Part shown: in pieces, positions 56,874 to 64,000 of the stretch
How positions within the stretch are numbered: position 1 is the stretch's first letter
Layout: every line of letters begins with the position of its first letter
From: an uncultured SAR86 cluster bacterium
Lineage (GTDB): Bacteria > Pseudomonadota > Gammaproteobacteria > Magnimaribacterales > AG-339-G14
NCBI GenBank assembly: GCA_902635045.1
Contig: CACPMT010000002.1
Span: 1-64,000, forward strand
Reading direction: 5' to 3'
Length of the DNA stretch: 64,000 bases
Program-made: the position numbers and the translations under genes
The notes under the pieces: model-generated
What the model saw: the letters and a program-made list of their open reading frames with translations, nothing else
Database searches by the model: none
What the model was told of the DNA's origin: nothing

Positions 56874-58949
56874 ATGAAAAGGATGCTAATTAATGCTACT
56901 CAGCCAGAAGAACTAAGAATTGCTGTTACTGAAGGTAACACCCTGTTTGACTTAGATATAGAAAATATTGCTGAGATACGAAGAAAAGGGAATATTTATA
57001 AAGGAAGAGTTAGTAGAGTAGAACCTAGTTTAGGAGCAGCATTTGTTGATTTTGGTGCTGAAAGACATGGTTTTCTACCTTTTAAAGAAATTGCTCCTCA
57101 GTTTTTACCCAAGAATAAAAAAAACAACGAGCGTTTTTCTATAAAAGATTGCTTAACAAAAGATCAAGAGATAATTGTTCAAGTTGAGAAAGATGAGAGA
57201 GGCAGCAAAGGAGCTGCATTAACAACAATTATAAGTTTAGCTGGAAGATTTTTAGTTTTAATGCCAAATAATTCTAGAGCCTCAGGAATTTCAAGAAGGC
57301 TTGACCCTACCGAAAGAGAGAAATTAAAAGCAAAAGTTGAAGCATTGAATGCTCCAAAAGAAATGGGAGTAATTGTTAGAACTGCTGGCGAAGGGAAAGA
57401 CCCTGAAGAACTTAAATGGGATTTGCAATATTTATTGAAAGTTTGGGATGCTATTACTGAAGCTAATGTATTAAAAAAATCTCCATTTTTAATTTATAAA
57501 GAAGATGACATTATCATCAGAACTTTAAGAGATTATCTAAGAGAAGATATCGAAGAAATATGGATAGACACTAAAGAGGCATTTGAACAGGCAGAAGAGT
57601 TTGTAGAAAGAGTCATGCCTGATCAATTAAAAATGTTAAATAGGTATGAAAATACTTTACCCCTCTTCACTAGATATCAAATTGAATCACAAATAGAAAC
57701 AGCATATCAAAGAGAAGTTAAATTAGAGTCTGGCGGATCAATTGTCATAGACGATACAGAAGCTCTAGTTGCTATTGATATTAATTCATCTCAAGCCACG
57801 TCAGGAAAAGATATTGAAGAAACAGCAACTAACACAAATCTTGAAGCATGTAGAGAAATTGCTAGACAGTTTAAATTGAGGGACATAGGTGGATTAGTAG
57901 TTATAGACTTTATAGACATGATGAAATTAGAAAATAAGAGAGCTGTAGAAGACGAGATGAGAAAAGCTTTATCTAATGATAGAGCTAGAGTTCAAATAGG
58001 AAGAATTTCTAAATTTGGTTTACTTGAGTTATCCAGACAAAGACTAAGATCATCTCTATCTGAAAGATGGACTCAAGACGTAAATACTTTATCTACTTCA
58101 GTTTTAAGGCTGATAGAAGAGGAAACTAGTAAACAAAACACAAGTGAAGTAAGAGCAATTGTATCCCCAGATATGTCCTCCTTGCTTCTTAACGAGAGAA
58201 GGATTCGACTTAATGATATTGAGGCTAGATCAAATATAAAAGTTGTTGTAATTTCAGATGCTACAAGGCCTGACTCAAGATTTGAAGTACTAAGAATAAA
58301 AGATGGGAAGGTGGTTGATCCTGATAAAAGTAAGTCATCATTATCTGCTGCAGAACAATTTGAAAAGAAAAAGAAGAAAATATTCAAAAAAGAAGAAGCT
58401 GCAGTCAACATAAAACCTTCTGCAAGACCTAAAAAAGGGATTATTTCAAAAATTGTAGGTATGTTCTCTTCAAAACAGCCAAAAAAAATTAAGGTTAAAA
58501 CCCCTCCAAAAAACTTTAAGAGAAAAAATAACAGAAAAACTTATCCAAAAAAGGTAAGCAAAAACCAGAGCATAAAAAAAAGAGATTTTGGGAGTAAACA
58601 AAATAAAAAAGAGGTTAAGGCTAAAAATACTGAAATTAAACAAACTCAAAGACCAAAAAAATTAAGTAGGCCTAAAAAAGATGAAAAGAGCTTTTCAGAA
58701 AACAGAAAAGATCTCAAAGAGAAACAAATTAATAAGATTAAAAATTTAAAAGAAAAAGAGTTAAATAAAAATGATAAGACTGAAGAAACAAAAAATATCA
58801 GCAATAAAGAGGATATAAAACCAAAAAAACTTAGTAGGCCAAAAACTGAGAAACCCCTCAGCACCGAAGAAAAGAAGCAATCATTCGAAAATAAAAAATC
58901 TAATTCGAATGAAAGAGCTTCAAATGATCCTAGAAATAATTCTACTTAA
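56874..58949 (+). CDS. rne: ribonuclease E (short, Zn-link-lacking)
   Basis: MKRMLINATQPEELRIAVTEG; S1 domain; VAIDINSSQATSGKDIEETA; IGGLVVIDFIDMM; basic low-complexity tail. ATG 56874 with SD GGAG preferred. Confidence 0.95.
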   Translation: MKRMLINATQPEELRIAVTEGNTLFDLDIENIAEIRRKGNIYKGRVSRVEPSLGAAFVDFGAERHGFLPFKEIAPQFLPKNKKNNERFSIKDCLTKDQEIIVQVEKDERGSKGAALTTIISLAGRFLVLMPNNSRASGISRRLDPTEREKLKAKVEALNAPKEMGVIVRTAGEGKDPEELKWDLQYLLKVWDAITEANVLKKSPFLIYKEDDIIIRTLRDYLREDIEEIWIDTKEAFEQAEEFVERVMPDQLKMLNRYENTLPLFTRYQIESQIETAYQREVKLESGGSIVIDDTEALVAIDINSSQATSGKDIEETATNTNLEACREIARQFKLRDIGGLVVIDFIDMMKLENKRAVEDEMRKALSNDRARVQIGRISKFGLLELSRQRLRSSLSERWTQDVNTLSTSVLRLIEEETSKQNTSEVRAIVSPDMSSLLLNERRIRLNDIEARSNIKVVVISDATRPDSRFEVLRIKDGKVVDPDKSKSSLSAAEQFEKKKKKIFKKEEAAVNIKPSARPKKGIISKIVGMFSSKQPKKIKVKTPPKNFKRKNNRKTYPKKVSKNQSIKKRDFGSKQNKKEVKAKNTEIKQTQRPKKLSRPKKDEKSFSENRKDLKEKQINKIKNLKEKELNKNDKTEETKNISNKEDIKPKKLSRPKTEKPLSTEEKKQSFENKKSNSNERASNDPRNNST

Positions 58950-59763
58950 ATCTATTCTTATATGCTTCAATCAATTTTCCGGAGATTGAAACATTTGAAG
59001 GGGGAACATTAGGCAAATTATTTACGTTAAACCAGTTTGCTTGATCAATCTCAACTTTGTCGGGAATGATTTTTCCTGATTTATATTCTGCAAAATATCC
59101 AAGCATTAGTTGACTAGGAAAAGGCCAAGTTTGACTTCCAAAATAATTTATATTGCCTACCTCCACCCCAACCTCTTCAATTACTTCTCTTTTCAGAGCC
59201 TCTTCAACTGATTCTCCGGGCTCTATAAAACCGGCAAGAGTACTGTAGAAGTTTTCTGGAAAATTGATGTTATGAGCTAATAGTACTTCGTTTTCTTTGT
59301 GAATCAATGTTATGACACATGGAGCTATTCGAGGATATACAGGATCAGCATCACATTTTGTGCATATCATTGCTCTTTCTTTTTGTTCCTCTTTGAGCGG
59401 AGAGCCACATTGTCCACAAAATTTATTTGATTTTGACCAATTAATTATTTGTAAAGCTCTTGATATTGCACCAAATAACTCATCAGGAACCCTTCCGAAT
59501 AAAGCTCTAAGATTTAAAAATTCATGATTTTCTAATATACATTCAGTTTTTTTTACAGAAATTACATAGCAAGGGTTCTCGTCTAAATAACCAAGAAAAT
59601 GTTTTTCGTTGACATCTAATCCTGACCATTTAAGCTCATCGTTTGAAATAGGTCTTATGAATTGCTCGTTTGAAAAAATTAACAAAGAATCATTATCGAT
59701 CACAAAGAACTTTGACTCTTTGTTATCTTTTTCAATAAAATTACTGGGTCTAAAATTTATCAA
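58942..59763 (-). CDS. nudC: NADH pyrophosphatase, Nudix
   Basis: [22 protein letters not shown] zinc ribbon; Nudix [43 protein letters not shown] start. Confidence 0.92.
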   Translation of the reverse strand: MINFRPSNFIEKDNKESKFFVIDNDSLLIFSNEQFIRPISNDELKWSGLDVNEKHFLGYLDENPCYVISVKKTECILENHEFLNLRALFGRVPDELFGAISRALQIINWSKSNKFCGQCGSPLKEEQKERAMICTKCDADPVYPRIAPCVITLIHKENEVLLAHNINFPENFYSTLAGFIEPGESVEEALKREVIEEVGVEVGNINYFGSQTWPFPSQLMLGYFAEYKSGKIIPDKVEIDQANWFNVNNLPNVPPSNVSISGKLIEAYKNRFK

Positions 59764-59774
59764 TATATTTTTCC

Positions 59775-61226
59775 ATGCTTTTAAACTTTTATAACAACTT
59801 CCTTGGAGAATCTCCCAAATGGTATAAGAATTTAATAATTCTTTTTTTAGTCTCTAATCCTCTAATATACATCTTTTTGATTAACATTGGTTCTGAAGCC
59901 GGCTTCATTATGGGGTGGATTATTTTAGCTCAATTCATTCTAACTCTTGCAATGGCTCTGAATTGTTACCCTCTTCAACCAGGAGGGTTAATTGCAATCC
60001 AATCGGTTTTGATGGGTCTTACCAACACAAAAAATATATATCATGAAGTAGAATTAAATTTAAAAGTTATCTTGCTGCTTGTGTTTATGGTTGCAGGAAT
60101 ATATTTCATGAAGGATTTCCTTCTATATATTTTTACAAAACTTTTAGTTAACGTCAGAAACAAAAGGACTTTATCTGTTTTATTTGTGATAAGTGCAGCA
60201 GTGTTATCAGCTTTTTTAGATGCTCTCACAGTAACTGCTGTTTTAATAGCAGTAGCAGTTGGATTTTATTATGTTTTTCAAGAAGCTAAAAAATCTGAAT
60301 CTGATCTAGATCAGTTCAAAGCATTTCTGAGAAATTTGCTTATGCATGGAGCAGTTGGTACTGCATTGGGAGGAGTAAGCACTATTGTAGGGGAACCCCA
60401 AAATTTACTAATAGGATCTATTGCTGGATGGGATTTTCTAGAGTTTTTTATTCAAATGCTTCCGATTTCACTACCAGTTTTCATTTTCGGACTCTTAACT
60501 TGTTATTTTATAGAAAAATTTAAATTATTTGGATACGGCGCTGAACTCTCAGATGAATTGAGATTAGTTATTGAAAATTTTGGACATGAAGAAGATAAAA
60601 AAAGAACCTCTAATGATAAAGCTAAATTATTTGTTCAACTTGCAGTTGTGATTATTTTAATTTTATCGCTGGCTTTCAATTTAGCTGCAGTAGGCTTAAT
60701 AGGATTGATGGTTATTGTTCTCTTAACTGCCTTCAATGGCATCATTAAAGAACATGACCTTGGGAAGGCTTTTGAAGAAGCTTTGCCTTTTACAGCTTTA
60801 TTGGTAGTTTTTTTTGTGATAGTTGCTGTAATTCATGATCAACATTTATTTTCTCCTGTAATAGGTTATGTTCTTACTTTAAATTTTGACTTACAAGTTC
60901 CAATGTTTTTTCTTGCTAACGGGGTACTTTCAATGATCAGTGATAATGTATTTGTTGCAACGATTTATATTAGTGAAGTAAAAGAAGCATTAGATACTGG
61001 TTTGATAAATAGAGAACAATTTGATTTATTGGCTATTGCTATAAATACTGGAACTAACCTTCCAAGTGTTGCAACGCCAAATGGTCAAGCTGCATTCTTA
61101 TTTTTGTTAACTTCATCAATTGCCCCTCTGATTGGTCTTTCTTATTTTAGAATGGTTCTTCTGGCTTTACCTTATACGATTGTTTTGACAGTAATTGGAT
61201 TATTCTCGGTAATTTATTTTTTATAA
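59775..61226 (+). CDS. nhaB: Na+/H+ antiporter NhaB
   Basis: [66 protein letters not shown]. Confidence 0.95.
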   Translation: MLLNFYNNFLGESPKWYKNLIILFLVSNPLIYIFLINIGSEAGFIMGWIILAQFILTLAMALNCYPLQPGGLIAIQSVLMGLTNTKNIYHEVELNLKVILLLVFMVAGIYFMKDFLLYIFTKLLVNVRNKRTLSVLFVISAAVLSAFLDALTVTAVLIAVAVGFYYVFQEAKKSESDLDQFKAFLRNLLMHGAVGTALGGVSTIVGEPQNLLIGSIAGWDFLEFFIQMLPISLPVFIFGLLTCYFIEKFKLFGYGAELSDELRLVIENFGHEEDKKRTSNDKAKLFVQLAVVIILILSLAFNLAAVGLIGLMVIVLLTAFNGIIKEHDLGKAFEEALPFTALLVVFFVIVAVIHDQHLFSPVIGYVLTLNFDLQVPMFFLANGVLSMISDNVFVATIYISEVKEALDTGLINREQFDLLAIAINTGTNLPSVATPNGQAAFLFLLTSSIAPLIGLSYFRMVLLALPYTIVLTVIGLFSVIYFL

Positions 61227-61229
61227 TTT

Positions 61230-62195
61230 ATGGATAGATCTTTTTGTATAGCCCCTATGATGGCTAGAACAGATAAACATTTTAGATATTTAGTGAGACA
61301 ACTTACTAAGAAAGCTGTTCTTTTTACTGAAATGATTCATACCAACTCTATTTTATTTGGAAATAGAAATAAGTTAGATGATTACTTTCAAATAGAAAAT
61401 CCAATAGTCTTACAATTAGGTGGAAATGATCCAGAGTCATTATCAAAAGTCTGTCAAATGGCCGAAAATTACAACTACGACGAAATAAATTTAAATCTTG
61501 GCTGCCCAAGTCCAAAAGTCAAAAGTGGCAATTTTGGAGCTGCCCTTATGAATCATCCTGAAATAGTAAAAAGGTGTTTAGTAGCAATGAAAGAAAACTC
61601 ATCTAAAACTATTTCTGTGAAAATAAGATTAGGGATAAATGACAATGATATTGATGAAAGTTTAGACGATTTTATTTATCAGCTTTCAGAAACAGGTATA
61701 AAAGTTTTTTATGTTCATGCTAGAAAAGCAATTTTAGATAAATTAAGCCCTAAAGATAACAGAGAAATACCCCCATTAAATTATGCAAGAGTAAAAAAAT
61801 TAAAAAAGGATTTTCCTAATTTAGAAATAATTATCAATGGAGGAATAATTGACTACTTTAATCAAAAAAAAGAGTTTTCTGAATTAGATGGAATCATGAT
61901 AGGAAGAGAAGCCTATTCTTACCCAAGAAAATTAAAAAATATTGATTCAAATTTTTATGGTATTGCAGACGCTAATAGATCTCTATCTGATATTACAAAA
62001 AATATGTTTGATTATTTTGAAACTTTAGATAATCAGAATGATATAAAGAAAGGATTAATACACATGCATGGCCTTTATAATGGTCTTAAGAATGCAAAAA
62101 AAATAAGAATTCTTCTTTCTAATTCTTGCTACTTTAAGCCAGCAAAAAATGAGATCATTGATCTTATAAATGATAATTTTAAAAATGTAGCATGA
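61230..62195 (+). CDS. dusA: tRNA-dihydrouridine synthase A
   Basis: FCIAPMMARTDKHFRYLVRQLTKKAVLFTEMIH, NLGCPSPKVKSGNFGAALM. Confidence 0.93.
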   Translation: MDRSFCIAPMMARTDKHFRYLVRQLTKKAVLFTEMIHTNSILFGNRNKLDDYFQIENPIVLQLGGNDPESLSKVCQMAENYNYDEINLNLGCPSPKVKSGNFGAALMNHPEIVKRCLVAMKENSSKTISVKIRLGINDNDIDESLDDFIYQLSETGIKVFYVHARKAILDKLSPKDNREIPPLNYARVKKLKKDFPNLEIIINGGIIDYFNQKKEFSELDGIMIGREAYSYPRKLKNIDSNFYGIADANRSLSDITKNMFDYFETLDNQNDIKKGLIHMHGLYNGLKNAKKIRILLSNSCYFKPAKNEIIDLINDNFKNVA

Positions 62196-62650
62196 AGAAT
62201 TTCTTTAAAGGCTTTTTTAATAAGACAGTAAGTCAAGAACCTGCAACTTCTAACTCAGTTTTGTTATCTGCAATTTCACTTATGATAGAGGTCAGTCTAG
62301 CTGATGAAATAATGGATATATCTGAACTTGAAACCTTAAAAAAAGTCTTACTAAATGAGTTTGAGGTTAAAGAAAATGATCTAGAGAATTTGATATCAGA
62401 TGCAAAAAAAAATCAAAACTCATCAACTTCTTTATACGAATTTACTAGAAAAATTAATGACGAATACGAATTCGATGATAAAAAGAATTTAATTTTATCG
62501 ATGTGGAAAATTGCTTATGCTGATGGAAATATTGATAAATATGAAGAATATGTAATTAGAAAAGTTTCAGACTTAATATATATATCTCATCCAGATTTTA
62601 TTGAATCAAAGCAAAAAGCAAAAAGAGAATATGAAAATAGAAAAACCTGA
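62192..62650 (+). CDS. TerB-like domain protein
   Basis: EVSLADEIMDISELETLKKVL...MWKIAYADGNIDKYEEYVIRKVSDLIYIS. Confidence 0.85.
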   Translation: MKNFFKGFFNKTVSQEPATSNSVLLSAISLMIEVSLADEIMDISELETLKKVLLNEFEVKENDLENLISDAKKNQNSSTSLYEFTRKINDEYEFDDKKNLILSMWKIAYADGNIDKYEEYVIRKVSDLIYISHPDFIESKQKAKREYENRKT

Positions 62651-63881
62651 ATCAGTTGGTCTTTCATCAAAAAGATTGAAAGATTTTGACAAAATGCTTA
62701 TGGAAAAATACGTTGGTCCTGAAAAATTAGCTGGAACACAGACTCTAGTTGCTAGAAAAGGATCGATTGTTCATTTTCATTCTCAAGGAAAGAGAGATCT
62801 AGAAAATGATTTGCCTATAGATGAAAATACTCTCTTTAGAATTTATTCAATGACTAAACCTGTTACTGGTGTGGCTTTGATGCAACTTTTTGAGAAAGGT
62901 TTTTTTCAATTATCAGATCCTGTATCAAAATTTCTTCCTGAATTTGATAATCAACAAGTTTATGTTTCGGGTTCTTACCCTCTCTTTATGACGGAACCAG
63001 TGAAAAGACCAATGGTTATTCGCGATTTATTAACTCATACTTCTGGGCTAAGTTATAGTATAAATTTTAGGTCTCATGTTGACGATGCTTATCGTAAAAT
63101 CTTTAAAATATCTGATCCAACAAAAGCATTAGTTTCTAAAGAAAAAGTTGATTTGGAAGAATTTACAAAACGAATCGCATCTCTTCCATTAGAATTTAGT
63201 CCAGGCGAACAATGGCTTTACAGCGTTTCAATAGACGTTTGTGCCAGATTGGTTGAGGTTATTTCTGGAAAAAAAATTGATCAATATTTTGAAGATTACA
63301 TTTTTAAACCTTTAAAAATGGAAAAAACTAGTTTCTATGTTCAAGAAAAAGACCTTAAAGATTTAGCAGTCTGCTATCACAGAGATGAAAACAAAAAAAT
63401 TACAATTCATGATCCTGGTGATACAAAAAGTAGATATTCTGCTCCAAGAGACTTTAATGGCGGTGGAAGTGGGTTGATTAGTAATGCAAAAGAATATTAC
63501 AGGTTTCTTCAAATGCTTCTCAATGGAGGCGAATTAGAAGGTGAAAGAATTCTATCAAGAAAAACAATCGAGTTAATGACTTTAAATCATTTACCGGATA
63601 ATCAAACAATGGCTGATATGGGCTCTAGTGGAAGTTTTAGTGAAGTTAGATATCATGGAATGGGATATGGTCTTAGCATGGCAGTAACAACTGATCCTGC
63701 TGCAAGCCAAAGTCCTTTAAGCAAAGGAAGTTATAATTGGGGAGGTATGGCGAGTACTTATTTTTGGATTGACCCTAAAGAAGATTTATTAGCAATATTC
63801 ATGACACAATTTATTCCTAGTGATGCTTTTCCTCTTCGACCTCAGATGGCCACAATGGTATATGGTTCGTTTATTGATTAA
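62631..63881 (+). CDS. serine hydrolase, beta-lactamase/esterase family
   Basis: RIYSMTKPVTG (SxxK), YSVSIDV, GGGSGLISNAKEYYRFLQML. ATG 62631 overlaps the TerB 3' end. Confidence 0.9.
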   Translation: MKIEKPESVGLSSKRLKDFDKMLMEKYVGPEKLAGTQTLVARKGSIVHFHSQGKRDLENDLPIDENTLFRIYSMTKPVTGVALMQLFEKGFFQLSDPVSKFLPEFDNQQVYVSGSYPLFMTEPVKRPMVIRDLLTHTSGLSYSINFRSHVDDAYRKIFKISDPTKALVSKEKVDLEEFTKRIASLPLEFSPGEQWLYSVSIDVCARLVEVISGKKIDQYFEDYIFKPLKMEKTSFYVQEKDLKDLAVCYHRDENKKITIHDPGDTKSRYSAPRDFNGGGSGLISNAKEYYRFLQMLLNGGELEGERILSRKTIELMTLNHLPDNQTMADMGSSGSFSEVRYHGMGYGLSMAVTTDPAASQSPLSKGSYNWGGMASTYFWIDPKEDLLAIFMTQFIPSDAFPLRPQMATMVYGSFID

Positions 63882-64000
63882 TCAAAATCATCGTCAAATA
63901 GAGATTCTTCCAGTTCTCCGTCTCTAATTTCATATTCTCTTCTTTGCAGATATGCATCTCTATAAAAACTATATTGGTCATTTCCACTGAGATCAGAAAT
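63878..64000 (-). CDS. C-terminus of an unidentified protein (start beyond window)
   Basis: Reverse strand open frame ISDLSGNDQYSFYRDAYLQRREYEIRDGELEESLFDDDFD*; convergent overlap with preceding gene. Confidence 0.5.
   Translation of the reverse strand: MSDLSGNDQYSFYRDAYLQRREYEIRDGELEESLFDDDFD

Noticed and set aside
62192-62650. Tellurite resistance determinant
   Set aside because: Only a TerB-like domain is present without other ter genes; a generic fold.
62631-63881. Beta-lactamase resistance gene
   Set aside because: SxxK/YSV serine-hydrolase layout fits broad esterase/DD-peptidase-like family members; no basis to claim antibiotic resistance.
1-64000. CRISPR arrays, prophage, IS elements, integrons
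   Set aside because: No regularly spaced repeats, transposase, integrase, phage structural or Cas genes seen on either strand.

Overview
The window is low-GC, gene-dense DNA from what looks like a streamlined marine gammaproteobacterium (SAR86-like; inferred from gene content, not proven). It carries about 60 genes, no rRNA, no CRISPR array and no recognisable transposon. Contents: an acyl-CoA catabolic cluster (SDR / AMP-ligase / SDR / enoyl-CoA hydratase); an accessory region at about 5.9-14.9 kb with two related secreted-protein cassettes flanking two haloalkane-dehalogenase-like genes; a DUF5916/TPR/cyclase/ceramidase-like cluster; a csrA-tRNA region; ABC-2 exporter plus MoxR/VWA genes; a long compact operon (two GPH-type MFS transporters, DUF3604, rhomboid, BolA, TrhO, RND, CaiB); and a reduced fatty-acid-synthesis cluster (rpmF-fabG-acpP-fabF-mltG-tmk-holB) next to rluC/rne. 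Genes absent from the ORF track but found by reading: csrA (TTG start), tRNA-Arg(ACG), tRNA-Ser(GGA), a 41-aa lipoprotein, and partial genes at both window edges. The best leads are the two-cassette secreted family, an RNase E lacking the canonical Zn-link Cys motif with a leader hairpin resembling an rne autoregulatory element, and the missing plsX-fabH-fabD block.
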